From the NCBI RefSeq assembly GCF_000722545.1, contig NZ_JNVM01000014.1:97632-161631 (forward strand): 64,000 bases of DNA. Reading direction: 5' to 3'. The DNA is from Paenibacillus tyrphae (lineage in GTDB: Bacteria; Bacillota; Bacilli; Paenibacillales; NBRC-103111). Shown piece by piece: positions 49,449 through 58,620 of this stretch (the first letter of the stretch is position 1; each line of letters starts with the position of its first letter). A program made the position numbers and the translations under genes. The notes under the pieces are model-generated. The model was given only the letters and a program-made list of their open reading frames with translations. It ran no database searches and was not told the origin of the DNA.

Positions 49449-50168
49449 TTAGCGACCTTCCCACTTGTAGCCAATGCCCCATAGCGTCTTAATATACCGC
49501 GGCTCTGACGGGTTATCTTCTATCTTGTCCCGCAGCCTGCTCATATGAACATTAATGACGTTCTCTTCGCCGTAATAGTCATCGTTCCATACCTTCGCGT
49601 AAATTTGTGCTTTCGTAAAGACGCGATTGGGATGCGCTGCGAATAGTCGCAGAATCTCGAACTCTTTGGATGTCAATTTTATCGGCTCTTCGTGCTTGAA
49701 GACGGCGAAATTATCGAAATCGATCCGTAAATCGCCCATGTTCAGGATGTTATGCTTCGGCGCAACCTTCGTCTCAACGCTCGCGTATTGCGTCGCTCGC
49801 CGGATGATCGCCTTCAGTCTCGCAGACAATTCGATCATCGAGAAAGGTTTCTCAATGTAGTCGTCTGCACCGAACCCGAGGCCTAACGCCTTGTCGATGT
49901 CGCTGTCCTTCGCGGACATAATCAAGATCGGCACATGGCTGTAAGCCCGAATGCGGCGGATGACTTCCATTCCATCTATCTTGGGCATCATAAGGTCGAC
50001 GAGTAACAGATCGAATCGCCCCTGCGCCTGCTCGAATTTCCGAAGTCCCTCGTCGCCATCCCCGGCAACGGTCACCGCATATCCTTCTTTCGTTAAATAA
50101 GTCTCAACCATTTCTACAATGGCTTGATCATCTTCCATAATGAATATCGAATGATTTATAACGAACAA
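49449..50168 (-). CDS. Response regulator, OmpR family
   Basis: 239 residues. Receiver with FIMEDDQAIVEMVE, phospho-acceptor Asp in LLLVDLMMPKIDGMEVIRRI and Lys in EKPFSMIEL; winged HTH ending TLWGIGYKWEGR. The TTG start sits four bases after GGAG, so the exact start is less certain than the frame. Likely activates the BcrAB-like ABC genes downstream of the kinase. Confidence 0.92.
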   Translation of the reverse strand: MFVINHSIFIMEDDQAIVEMVETYLTKEGYAVTVAGDGDEGLRKFEQAQGRFDLLLVDLMMPKIDGMEVIRRIRAYSHVPILIMSAKDSDIDKALGLGFGADDYIEKPFSMIELSARLKAIIRRATQYASVETKVAPKHNILNMGDLRIDFDNFAVFKHEEPIKLTSKEFEILRLFAAHPNRVFTKAQIYAKVWNDDYYGEENVINVHMSRLRDKIEDNPSEPRYIKTLWGIGYKWEGR

Positions 50169-50241
50169 TCCTCTCCACGCTTGCTATGACTTTTCATTTC
50201 ATTAGTATAACAAAAAAGTACCGTAAGCTCATTATTGCTTT

Positions 50242-50272
50242 CCCCCGTCAGCTATGCCAACGGGGGTTTTTA
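50242..50272 (+). terminator. Hairpin with T-run on the plus strand
   Basis: CCCCCGT / ACGGGGG followed by TTTTTA. Neighbouring genes are all on the minus strand, where it has no T-run; its role is unclear. Confidence 0.45.
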
Positions 50273-50348
50273 CTATTGTATCGGTTGCCCGAATGTTCTC
50301 CGACCTGCCCTACTTGTCGCTTTGCATCCGATTCCTTCCAATCTTAAT

Positions 50349-52913
50349 CTATAGATTCTCCTGTTTCAAAGCATCAATAATGTTTGCCTTCTTTACTCTT
50401 ATGCTCGCGTAATACATGGACAAGCTCACGATAACAAATACGGCCGCAATCACATACAGAATACTGGTCCATGGCACGATGAAACCGTACGAAAAACTAT
50501 ACATGAAGGATCGGTAGATCAACACCATAATCACTGCGCTGACCGGAAGCCCATAGGTTAGGGCCTTGATTCCATAAAATATGCTTTCGTAGTTCATCAT
50601 TTTATTAAAGCTTTTCGGCGTCATCCCCACCGATCTCAGCATCGCAAATTCCCGTTTGCGAAGGGCAATGCTCGTCGAAATCGTGTTGAGAATATTCGCC
50701 ATCGAAACCGCCGTAATTAATGCCACAAAACCATAAACAAATACGGACATTAACAGGATCTTTTGTTCGGAGCGCTGTCTTTGTTGAAATAAGTTCGAGA
50801 CTTCCAGCTCTTTCTTCATTTCTTCGATGTCTTGCTGTGTTTTCAAAGGGTCTTTACTATTCAGGTAAAGTCCGGAATACGCTTTATCCTTACTTTTTTT
50901 CATTAACTGGTCGAAAACCGGTTCAGATACAACAAGATGAACTTCAAAGCTGCTTTGAACAAGTCCCATCGGGAATTGATCGGTTACCGCGGCAAGCTCC
51001 ACTTTACTGACCGATTCCTCATTAGAATCCGTGGAGACGAGATCAAGCATTTCCCCTGCCCGGCCATGAATTCCTCTCGTTTCGATAATTTTGTCCTTTT
51101 TATCTCTATATGACATGACATCAATCAATATGGCGGTTGGGTGAGCGGGATTCGTTAGCTTGGCGTACTCGGTGCCGACCTTTTGGGCATAGGCTTTTAG
51201 CTTGTCTTCACTTAAAGCATTTACTTGTAGATTGTATTTATACCGCCCCTGATCAGGATCCCAAGGGGGTTTCGCCCCTTCAGGAATGGACTTCTCTGCA
51301 ACCCAAGTGAAGACGCCGGACCACTGTTTAATCAGGCTGTATTCCGTAACGCCCTCCAACGACACAATCGATTTCACCAAACGCTCATCGAGCGTCGCCA
51401 CTTCACCGTTCTTGTATACCCCAATATCATAGTTATAGCCTTTTTGGGAGACATCAAGCGATCTCTGCAGGTTGGAAGTGAAGAAGGACACGGATAGAAA
51501 CAGCACGATACTAATGACAAGTGAGAAGACCGTAGCGTGATACCTGCGTTTGTTTCTTTTTAAATTTTTCAATCCGAATTCCGCTTCAATGCCGAATAAC
51601 AGTTGGACCAGCTTCGAGGTTTTCACCGTTTTCCCCGTCAGCTTAATATCCATGGTTTGCCGAATCGCGTCGATAGCAGAAATTTTAGATGCTTTTTGGG
51701 CTGGAAGATACGTTGAAATGAATATCGTGACGATCGAGATCAGACAGGTCATGGCGAGCGATGAAGGTGTAACGACCAACGTCAGCTTTTCCGTAACGTC
51801 GATCGCAGCTTCGAGCATCGAGTTAATGAAGCGAAAGGTAATGCCGATTCCAATCAATCCGCAGATGATACCTAAGGGAATGCTAATGATGCCAATTACC
51901 GCTCCCTCAAAAAATACCGAATTTCTCTTCTGCCTTCTCGTTGCTCCAACACTCGACAGCATCCCTAGATAACGCGACCGTTCCGAGACGGAAATCGCAA
52001 AAGCATTGTAGATTAAGGAAACGGAGCCAATGATAATAACAAGCACCACAATGACGAATAGCGAGTTATAGGTTTTGCCTAACCCGCCACCCATTACGCC
52101 ATAATAACGCAATAGAGACTCATTCGTTTTAAACGAGTTAATGTTGTTTTTAGCGGACAAGTCATTGGCATGAGCAAATACAGTGCCATCGACTTTCTTC
52201 AGGACCACGCTCGCATCAACGGTTTTGTTGGTGTCCACCATATTCTCGTCGACATAGGTAAGGGCCGTATACCCCGGCGCCCACGTCTGCTCCCACGAAG
52301 GACGTTTAATAAAGCCTACAACGGTATACGTTTCGGTTGTCGTATGAATTAAGGTTTCCGCGCTAGTCCCGTTGAAGAATCTTAAATGTTCGTTTTGAGA
52401 AAGGTTCGTATCGCCAGGATCGGCAGGATTCGAGCGCTGCCCGACATCAAGGGTTAGACGATCGCCAATCCGGTAAGTGACTTTGGCGTTCGTGGCAATA
52501 GCTTCCGAAAGGACGATCTCATTCGCTTGTTGAGGCAGACGCCCTTCACTCAATGCAATAGGGAAGTTTTTAAAGCCTTGGGCATTAAACGCTTTAATGA
52601 ACAAATAAGGCTTGTTGATATTTTGGCTTCCTTGTAACAGGGCATAGCCGCGTTCCTTGGAAGTGATTAATTGTTGGGTTGCCGCATCCTGTTTGATTGC
52701 TTCGAGCTGATCTTTGTTGACGTTTTTGTACAGGACATGCCATTCTCCATACTCTTGAATCGTTTGCTTTTGCATTAACACCAGAAAAGAGGAGCCAAGC
52801 GTTATAACCGCCGTCACCATGGCCACGGAAATCATAACTCCGATCACGGTCACCAGCGTTTGCTTCTTATTTTTCATTAAATGTCGGAGCGTTAGCTTAT
52901 GGATAATGTTCAT
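50349..52913 (-). CDS. ABC transporter permease, FtsX family (MacB/LolCE-like)
   Basis: 854 residues. Two FtsX units: helix 1 at about 18-40 followed by a large extracytoplasmic domain (about 45-285), three helices at about 290-410, then a second copy from about 465 (helix, extracytoplasmic loop to about 710, three helices to the end). Marks include SERSRYLGMLSSVGATRRQKRNSVFFEGAVIG and KREFAMLRSVGMTPKSFNKMMNYESIFYG. Such permeases transduce force across the membrane rather than import. Overlaps the ATPase by four bases. Confidence 0.92.
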   Translation of the reverse strand: MNIIHKLTLRHLMKNKKQTLVTVIGVMISVAMVTAVITLGSSFLVLMQKQTIQEYGEWHVLYKNVNKDQLEAIKQDAATQQLITSKERGYALLQGSQNINKPYLFIKAFNAQGFKNFPIALSEGRLPQQANEIVLSEAIATNAKVTYRIGDRLTLDVGQRSNPADPGDTNLSQNEHLRFFNGTSAETLIHTTTETYTVVGFIKRPSWEQTWAPGYTALTYVDENMVDTNKTVDASVVLKKVDGTVFAHANDLSAKNNINSFKTNESLLRYYGVMGGGLGKTYNSLFVIVVLVIIIGSVSLIYNAFAISVSERSRYLGMLSSVGATRRQKRNSVFFEGAVIGIISIPLGIICGLIGIGITFRFINSMLEAAIDVTEKLTLVVTPSSLAMTCLISIVTIFISTYLPAQKASKISAIDAIRQTMDIKLTGKTVKTSKLVQLLFGIEAEFGLKNLKRNKRRYHATVFSLVISIVLFLSVSFFTSNLQRSLDVSQKGYNYDIGVYKNGEVATLDERLVKSIVSLEGVTEYSLIKQWSGVFTWVAEKSIPEGAKPPWDPDQGRYKYNLQVNALSEDKLKAYAQKVGTEYAKLTNPAHPTAILIDVMSYRDKKDKIIETRGIHGRAGEMLDLVSTDSNEESVSKVELAAVTDQFPMGLVQSSFEVHLVVSEPVFDQLMKKSKDKAYSGLYLNSKDPLKTQQDIEEMKKELEVSNLFQQRQRSEQKILLMSVFVYGFVALITAVSMANILNTISTSIALRKREFAMLRSVGMTPKSFNKMMNYESIFYGIKALTYGLPVSAVIMVLIYRSFMYSFSYGFIVPWTSILYVIAAVFVIVSLSMYYASIRVKKANIIDALKQENL

Positions 52914-53593
52914 GGCCGAATGACCTCGTCTTTGGCAATCTTCCCATCTTCAATGGCGATAATTCTGTCGGCTTGCAAAGCAATTCGTTCATCATGGGTG
53001 ATCATAATCAGCGTCTGATGCAGGCTTTTGTTGAACATTTTCAATAAGTCAATGATTTCGCTGCCGTTTTTACTGTCCAGATTACCGGTTGGTTCGTCTG
53101 CCAGGATGATAGCGGGCTGATTCATCAACGCTCTGCCGATCGAGACCCGCTGCTGTTGGCCGCCGGAAAGCTGATTGGGCAGATGATTCAAGCGGTTTTG
53201 CAAATTCAGCGTCTTCACAATATCCTCAAACTGTTTCTGATCCACCTTATGCTGATCGAGCAAGAGCGGAAGCTGGATATTTTCTTCAACCGTTAAAATC
53301 GGAATTAGATTGTAAAATTGGTAAATTAAACCGATTTGTCTCCGTCTAAAAATCGCCAGCTGCGTTTCATCCAGACTGTACATGTCCGTACGGTCCACAA
53401 ATACTTTTCCGCTTGTCGGTTTATCTACACCGCCTAGCATATGTAGAAGCGTCGACTTCCCCGATCCGGACGGACCGATGATGGCGACGAACTCCCCTTT
53501 GTCTACCGAGAAGGATACGTTATCAAGCGCTTTTACCGCCGTGTCACCTTTTCCATACACTTTAGACAGATGTTCGATCCTCAGAATTTCCAT
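52910..53593 (-). CDS. ABC transporter ATP-binding protein (MacB/LolD/BceA type)
   Basis: 227 residues. Walker A GPSGSGKSTLLHMLGGVDKPTSG, Q-loop IGLIYQFYNLIP, signature NQLSGGQQQRVSIGRAL, Walker B IILADEPTGNLDSKNG, switch His MITHDER. Pairs with the FtsX permease downstream. A row of 11-base-spaced AGTGAC repeats upstream suggests control by the adjacent regulator, as in Bce/Psd-like modules. Confidence 0.94.
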   Translation of the reverse strand: MEILRIEHLSKVYGKGDTAVKALDNVSFSVDKGEFVAIIGPSGSGKSTLLHMLGGVDKPTSGKVFVDRTDMYSLDETQLAIFRRRQIGLIYQFYNLIPILTVEENIQLPLLLDQHKVDQKQFEDIVKTLNLQNRLNHLPNQLSGGQQQRVSIGRALMNQPAIILADEPTGNLDSKNGSEIIDLLKMFNKSLHQTLIMITHDERIALQADRIIAIEDGKIAKDEVIRP

Positions 53594-53640
53594 GCTGAAC
53601 CCTCCATACGTTTGTCGATGGATTTAGTATATCTGCCCGA

Positions 53641-53680
53641 AGTGACTTTACAGTGACTTGAAAGTGACAGTCTAGTCACT
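53641..53680. promoter_or_regulatory. Three AGTGAC repeats at 11-bp spacing plus an inverted copy
   Basis: AGTGAC begins at 53641, 53652 and 53663, exactly 11 bases apart, and AGTCACT (inverted) is at 53674-53680. On the minus strand a TATACT -10 candidate follows (about 53620). A likely response regulator box for the ABC operon. Confidence 0.7.
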
Positions 53681-53689
53681 TAGCCCTGG

Positions 53690-54700
53690 TTAGACGACTT
53701 GCTTGTAGAAGCGAATCCGAAATTGGGTTCCCTTATGAAGTTCACTCTGGACCTCTATATCTCCATTCTGCTTCGTTATAATGCTGTGAGCCAGCGAGAG
53801 ACCGATGCCGCTGCTGCCCTCGCCGGCATTCTTTCCTTTATAAAAACGTTTAAAAATATGAGGGATCTCTTCCTTGGAGATACCTTTGCCATTATCTTCA
53901 ATCCTAATCTCTGTAAATAGCGGGTTCTCCAAAAAGGAAATCGCGATGGTTCCGCCTGCTTGCGTATGCTCCACACCGTTTTTTAAAATATTGATTACCG
54001 CTTCGGTTGTCCAATTCAGATCGCCTAGAAATGAGACACTGTCATCGCCCGTTACCGAAACCGTCTGTTCTTTGATGTCTATCGGAATGAGAACGGGCTG
54101 TAACGCTTTTTCAATAAGCTTGGTTATTCTGACTTCATCTTTCTTGAACTGTACGGTGCCTGCGTCGATTTTCGAAAGCTTCAATAACGAAGAAACAAGC
54201 CAATCCAGCCGTTCGAGCTGAATACGAATATTGCGCGTAAATTCCGTTCTTTTCGCTTCGGGCAGCTTGGCGTCATCCAATAAGTCGGCCATGATCATCA
54301 TGGAGGCTAGAGGCGCTTTGAGCTGATGGGATATATCCGAAATTGCGTCGGTAAGATGGATTTTGTCTTTATGCAAAAGGGCACTCTGCTCCGACAGCGT
54401 GACGGTTACTTTATAAATCGTATTTTTCAGAATGCTGAATTCCCCTTCCCGATTATCCCGGACGTCAAGGGAATAGTCGCCGCCGCTAATACGCCGCAAA
54501 TAGCCGGACAACTTCTCAATCTCGCGATATCTCAACCTCGTAAACAGGAAGCTGCAGCCAATGAGCAAAATGGAAGTCATTAGAACGAGGACCACGGCAG
54601 CGGGCGAAAAAAAAGCCGCGGCGGCAAGCATAACCAGACTTATCGTGCACATCAACAAAAGTACGAGGCGGATCTCGCGATTACGCAGCATGCTACTCAC
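53690..54700 (-). CDS. Sensor histidine kinase
   Basis: 336 residues. Two adjacent membrane helices (about 10-55) with almost no outer loop, HAMP-like linker (ISGGDYSLDVRDNREGEF), HisKA with His in DAISDISHQLKAPLASMMIMADLL, HATPase (INILKNGVEHTQAG, IFKRFYKGKN, GSSGIGLSLAHSII). The SHQLKxPL form is typical of Bce-like and related kinases. Overlaps the regulator by eight bases. Signal input probably via the ABC transporter. Confidence 0.92.
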   Translation of the reverse strand: MSSMLRNREIRLVLLLMCTISLVMLAAAAFFSPAAVVLVLMTSILLIGCSFLFTRLRYREIEKLSGYLRRISGGDYSLDVRDNREGEFSILKNTIYKVTVTLSEQSALLHKDKIHLTDAISDISHQLKAPLASMMIMADLLDDAKLPEAKRTEFTRNIRIQLERLDWLVSSLLKLSKIDAGTVQFKKDEVRITKLIEKALQPVLIPIDIKEQTVSVTGDDSVSFLGDLNWTTEAVINILKNGVEHTQAGGTIAISFLENPLFTEIRIEDNGKGISKEEIPHIFKRFYKGKNAGEGSSGIGLSLAHSIITKQNGDIEVQSELHKGTQFRIRFYKQVV

Positions 54701-55376
54701 CGACCTTATATCCTAAACCGCGTACGGTTTTAATGAACGTTGGATCTTTCGGATCATCCTCTAGTTTTTCCCTCAGCCTTTTAATGTAAACGGTTAGCGT
54801 ATTGTCGTTGACGAAATCCCCGGCCACATCCCAAATTTGTTCCAAAAGCTGATTTCTGGAGAGGATCTGCCCGATATGGTTCGCGAAAATCAGCAATAAC
54901 CGATACTCCAAAGCCGTCACTGGAATTTCATCGCCATGCTTATACACCTTGCCTTCAAGTGTATTGATCCGGATAGCATCTACTTCGATGATGGTTTTGG
55001 CCTGCGGCTGTTTCTGATATCTTCGCAAAACCGATTTTATCCGTGAGAGCAGCTCGCGAATTCGAAAAGGCTTCGTAATATAATCGTCCGCTCCCATATC
55101 AAGCCCCATCACGACATTGACTTCATCATCAACGGCTGTCAAGAAAATCACGGGAATATCACTTTGCTCCTTCACCATTTTACACAATTCATACCCGCTT
55201 CCATCCGGCAGCGATAAATCGAACAGACATAAAGCGAACTGATCCAACTGCTCGGCTATGACCTTTTTCGCAGATGCGACGTCATGGCACAGAACCGTGG
55301 AAAACTGGTCTTGCTGTAGAGAATACTCGAGTCCGGACGCGATAGTTTTATCATCTTCCACAAGCAAAATGTTCAT
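54693..55376 (-). CDS. Response regulator, OmpR family
   Basis: 227 residues. Receiver with LLVEDDKTIASGLEYSL, phospho-acceptor Asp in LCLFDLSLPDGSGYELC and Lys in YITKPFRIREL; winged HTH ending VRGLGYKVGE. First gene of the regulator-kinase-ABC module. Probably binds the AGTGAC repeats at 53.64 kb. Confidence 0.93.
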   Translation of the reverse strand: MNILLVEDDKTIASGLEYSLQQDQFSTVLCHDVASAKKVIAEQLDQFALCLFDLSLPDGSGYELCKMVKEQSDIPVIFLTAVDDEVNVVMGLDMGADDYITKPFRIRELLSRIKSVLRRYQKQPQAKTIIEVDAIRINTLEGKVYKHGDEIPVTALEYRLLLIFANHIGQILSRNQLLEQIWDVAGDFVNDNTLTVYIKRLREKLEDDPKDPTFIKTVRGLGYKVGE

Positions 55377-55568
55377 TGGATCATCATCCTAATTTGAATT
55401 TTTGTGAAAAAGGACTATTAACTCATGATTGTATCATACAAAAAAGGGCATGATTAGCAAAGAAGCAGCCCCGGCTGCAATACCTGAAGCCTGAAATCTC
55501 AGCAAATATTGACATATAAACGGAGCCAACGGTATGATTTATATTAATTTCATTTCATAAGGTGGCCT

Positions 55569-56153
55569 ATGAGAAAAAAATTACAAGTCTTCATATCGTC
55601 TACTTTTGCTGACCTGGTTGCAGAACGTCAAGCCGCTGTAGAAGCTGTACTTAAAGCTGGTCACATTCCTGCTGGAATTGGAATCGAGCCATTCTTTTTG
55701 GAAAGCCCCATGGAAACGATTAAGAGATGGATCGATGAATCCGATGTATATATCCTCATACTCGGAGGAATCTATGGAACCATGCTTCCCGATGATTCAA
55801 AGAGTTATACGCATTGGGAGTATGATTATGCCGGAGAACTAGGTAAACCAAGATTCGCGCTTGTTTTAACCGATGAAGCACTAAGACAAAAGCCATACGA
55901 CTTTGTCGTCATGTCAGACTATGAGAAGTTCCAAGAGTTTAAGCAATCCGTAATGGAAGATGTATCCATATTTCATATTGCGGAAGAATGGCACGTTAGG
56001 TGGGTTATTCACGAAAAGTTGAAGGAGTATAGAGGAAGAGACGATTTGAATGGCTGGGTTTCCGGCAAGGACATACCAGATGTACAAAAGTTGTTGGAAG
56101 AGAATGCTAGATTAAATGCTGAGTTAGAGAAATATAAAAGAGCAGATAAATGA
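55569..56153 (+). CDS. DUF4062 domain-containing protein
   Basis: 194 residues. DUF4062 at about 1-90 (KLQVFISSTFADLVAERQAAVEAVL, ILILGGIYGT, SYTHWEYDYAGELGKP), a Rossmann-like fold related to TIR and nucleoside deoxyribosyltransferases. The C-terminus (LLEENARLNAELEKYK) is a short coiled coil likely to oligomerise it. In larger proteins DUF4062 is fused to NTPase or TPR domains and linked to signalling or defence; here it stands alone. RBS AAGGTGG. Confidence 0.88.
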   Translation: MRKKLQVFISSTFADLVAERQAAVEAVLKAGHIPAGIGIEPFFLESPMETIKRWIDESDVYILILGGIYGTMLPDDSKSYTHWEYDYAGELGKPRFALVLTDEALRQKPYDFVVMSDYEKFQEFKQSVMEDVSIFHIAEEWHVRWVIHEKLKEYRGRDDLNGWVSGKDIPDVQKLLEENARLNAELEKYKRADK

Positions 56154-56167
56154 TATGGACCTACATT

Positions 56168-56211
56168 GGTGTCCCAAAAGCCATGAAAATGGCTGCGGGA
56201 CACCTTTTTTT
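56168..56211 (+). terminator. Terminator of the DUF4062 gene
   Basis: GGTGTCCC...AGCCAT/ATGGCT...GGGACACC followed by seven T. Confidence 0.9.
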
Positions 56212-56280
56212 ATATCTTGAAACTATGGACAGATGTCCAGCATATAATATTACATCTGTTAGAGGGAGGGACTTTTCGAA

Positions 56281-56832
56281 ATGTACAGTAGGTTGAGCGA
56301 ATATCATGGCCAACACCTTATTCCTCCGATGTTAAATAAAATTTTGGAGCGGTGGACCGGGGAACCCAAAAAAACAGTTTATTTGTTAATCAACAAGTAT
56401 GGTTTACCAAATGACGCAAGCTGGACAAAAATTACATGGTATAATAATGGTCCTTGGAAACGGACAGTTGTTCATCTTCATACAGTACCTCATAACACAC
56501 CGACCCCCCATCTTGATTATTTAGCACAAACCATTGATTATAAAGTTCCGGTTCAATTTTTTGATGACTTAGCAAAGTTTGATGGTAGTTTATATCCAGA
56601 CCGAACGGCTGGTGAAGCTACGGCTAAATGCGATCAAGAAGCGGCGAATTTTATGGCTTTGAACTTGATGAACGACATCATTACCGGCAAACGAACCGTA
56701 GAAGATGCACGTCATGCTGCAGTTGAAATTGAAAAAGCTTTTCGACTAAAAGGACAATCGTCACCTTACACCACAGGATTCCTATTTCCGAAACAATCTC
56801 ATACCGCTGATCCCGATGTCGCCTATTTCTAA
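56281..56832 (+). CDS. Uncharacterised protein, 183 residues
   Basis: Soluble alpha/beta protein, no signal peptide. Distinct segments: TVYLLINKYGLPNDASWTKI, WYNNGPWKRTVVHLHTVPHN, HLDYLAQTIDYKVP and a helical C-terminal part. The HLHTVPHNTPTPHLD stretch is His-rich and could bind metal. RBS GGGAGGG. I do not recognise the family. Followed by a terminator at about 56861-56895. Confidence 0.75.
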   Translation: MYSRLSEYHGQHLIPPMLNKILERWTGEPKKTVYLLINKYGLPNDASWTKITWYNNGPWKRTVVHLHTVPHNTPTPHLDYLAQTIDYKVPVQFFDDLAKFDGSLYPDRTAGEATAKCDQEAANFMALNLMNDIITGKRTVEDARHAAVEIEKAFRLKGQSSPYTTGFLFPKQSHTADPDVAYF

Positions 56833-56860
56833 GTGATATATCTGTTATAACATTACTAAG

Positions 56861-56895
56861 CCGAGGAATAACTTTCTCGGTCTTCTTTGTTTTTG
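56861..56895 (+). terminator. Terminator of the 183-residue protein gene
   Basis: CCGAG / CTCGG short stem followed by TCTTCTTTGTTTTT. Confidence 0.5.
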
Positions 56896-56900
56896 ATACT

Positions 56901-56985
56901 AAACTGTCCGTTAGTACAACGCGGCTGCCGAACCATGCCGGCAACCGCGTTTTTTGTTATTTAGCTATAAAGTATCCGTTACTTC
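56901..56985 (+). repeat. Hairpin repeat with CTGTCCGTTA border
   Basis: Starts AACTGTCCGTTAGTACAA, has a long hairpin (AACGCGG..TGCCG / CGGCA..CCGCGTT plus TTTTTT, 56918-56956) and ends with TATCCGTTACTTCAA. The layout matches the repeat at 60595-60675; related to CTGCCCGTT-type intergenic repeats of Bacillales. Confidence 0.5.
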
Positions 56986-57108
56986 AAAAAATTATTTGGC
57001 CGGTGACGTGTTTTTTCCGCAGATTAAAAACTTGCCTAGCCCCAAGTACAGACATGGTTTGAATGTGACTGAATATCCAGCAAAGCCAAGAAAGGTCGTT
57101 CATCCTCA

Positions 57109-57303
57109 TGAGAAAAAGATTGCTGGCAGTCATACTGCTAACGAGGAACGATTGCGCAACCACAACAGGCTGTTCAACTCTCAGTGACAAGACATAGGCT
57201 GATTAAAAGTTTTAAATTGCGGTTTTTGCCGATGAAAAGTGAGGAAGTCAGGGACGGGCAGTTATCTGAAGCAGGTGTTTTCAAAATAACGAGGATGATA
57301 TAA
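57109..57303 (+). pseudogene. Possible decayed secreted-protein gene
   Basis: ATG 57109 opens RKRLLAVILLT, a signal-peptide-like start. A neighbouring frame then reads GTIAQPQQAVQLSVTRHRL and PMKSEEVRDGQLSEAGVF up to a TAA at about 57303. One frameshift would join them. Weak evidence. Confidence 0.3.
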
Positions 57304-57460
57304 CGGCAATTGCGGATTTAAAACTGAAGATGTTTGAAGAAGTAGGTATCATTTACTGCTTACAGAGCACGTTTCACTTTTAGTTACCGTTCATCAGCTC
57401 AACTAAAGAGCAGTTTAGCGGAATGGGGATTAATCCCATATTTTTTTCATAAACAGGATG

Positions 57461-58156
57461 TTACTTTTCTAAAAGAACATGCAAAGATTTGGTAAATCCG
57501 AGCCAATGGTTCGGTATATCTTCGACGTTGTCGACATACACCGCTTTTAAAAACCGTGTAATGAAGCGTACTTGATTTTCAATAAGGATTTCTTTGATTT
57601 CTGACGGCTTTTCGGGTACTGAATAATTGCTCTTATACCCAAAATCGGCAAGCGATACAAACATTTCAGGGCTCTTCCTGTACCTGCAGTGCTTCGGAAA
57701 TCGGGGCGAACTGCCGGAATCGTACTTGGACAACCGCACAGACTCCCAGTTTGTCGACAACAGAGGGCTCGCTTCTAGCTCCAGCACTGCAAAATGTTCG
57801 GAAGGCTCTCTTCGTTGATAAGTGGTCAGCATCTTGAGACATTCTTGCCTAGTCGGCCAAAAGAAAACATGCCGGTCCAGGTAAGATCTGAATTGTTCAA
57901 TGGTGCATTCCCCCTCCATCATAGCTGCAGGAATACGAAGATGTGCATTGACAGTTAGTTCAAACCCTTCAAGATTTATTTGTTTGATTGCCAAGCGACG
58001 ATCGCCTTCAGAGTGCGGCAAAATACGATGGCTTGACCATAAAGAATCAAAATGCGCTATTGCCGATAAATTTCTCGCTCTCGTAAAATGATATACGGAT
58101 TTTCTACCTGCAGACTTTGTTATTCTGGCAATGTTAGTAGCGATGCCTGTGAGCAT
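57461..58156 (-). CDS. DarT/DUF7002-like putative ADP-ribosyltransferase-fold protein
   Basis: 231 residues. The start VYHFTRARNLSAIAHFDSLWSSHRI has the HFT...NL..I...G/S layout of DarT-like proteins and related DUF4433/DUF7002 families; HVFFWPTRQECLKML and the RFPKHCRYRKSPEMFVSLAD block support a small ART-like enzyme. RBS AAAAGGAG. No antitoxin-like (DarG macrodomain) gene is adjacent. Nucleic-acid or protein modification is possible but unproven. Confidence 0.6.
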   Translation of the reverse strand: MLTGIATNIARITKSAGRKSVYHFTRARNLSAIAHFDSLWSSHRILPHSEGDRRLAIKQINLEGFELTVNAHLRIPAAMMEGECTIEQFRSYLDRHVFFWPTRQECLKMLTTYQRREPSEHFAVLELEASPLLSTNWESVRLSKYDSGSSPRFPKHCRYRKSPEMFVSLADFGYKSNYSVPEKPSEIKEILIENQVRFITRFLKAVYVDNVEDIPNHWLGFTKSLHVLLEK

Positions 58157-58370
58157 GTCACGAAATTTCTCCTTTTCAGAACTTGATGCGATAGCAAAAA
58201 TGTCTCCTCTCGCTTATTATCGTTTCTTGGCTCCGCCCCTCTTTATTGCCTCCCTTCCCGGAAGGAACAGCGACGGGAACGTGATTCCACAGATCAGCGG
58301 ACAAGTATTGCCTTTACTTCAACAAATCTGTCCCGTGTCGGTAAAGCTGACCTTGCCGGACCGCTCGTGA

Positions 58371-58620
58371 CTGTTGACTAGTTTTGACGATCAATTTGAA
58401 CAATGGATGAAGAGACGGCTTCCAACGGTTAGCGTCTCTTTCTTTGTAGACCCTATCATCAAGTATTTCCAAAAAAACTGCACTTCATAATGCATATATG
58501 CATGTTTGAAGCATAACACATAGGACCGCATGTAGCCTTCGGGGATTATCACCAAAAAAGTTTTCATCGTCTAGGGGTAATACCAGCGTAGCTGTCTCAG
58601 GGGCAAAGTAGATGGAAAAT
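58371..58620. other. Intergenic region, no gene seen
   Basis: Contains ATGCATATATGCAT, a perfect palindrome at about 58492-58505, and no convincing ORF or terminator. Probably the lost 3' part of the TPR gene on the minus strand and other decayed text. Confidence 0.35.

Noticed and set aside
58131..58370. 79-codon plus-strand frame upstream of the ART-like gene
   Set aside because: No RBS, overlaps the promoter region of the minus-strand gene, and no recognisable domain.
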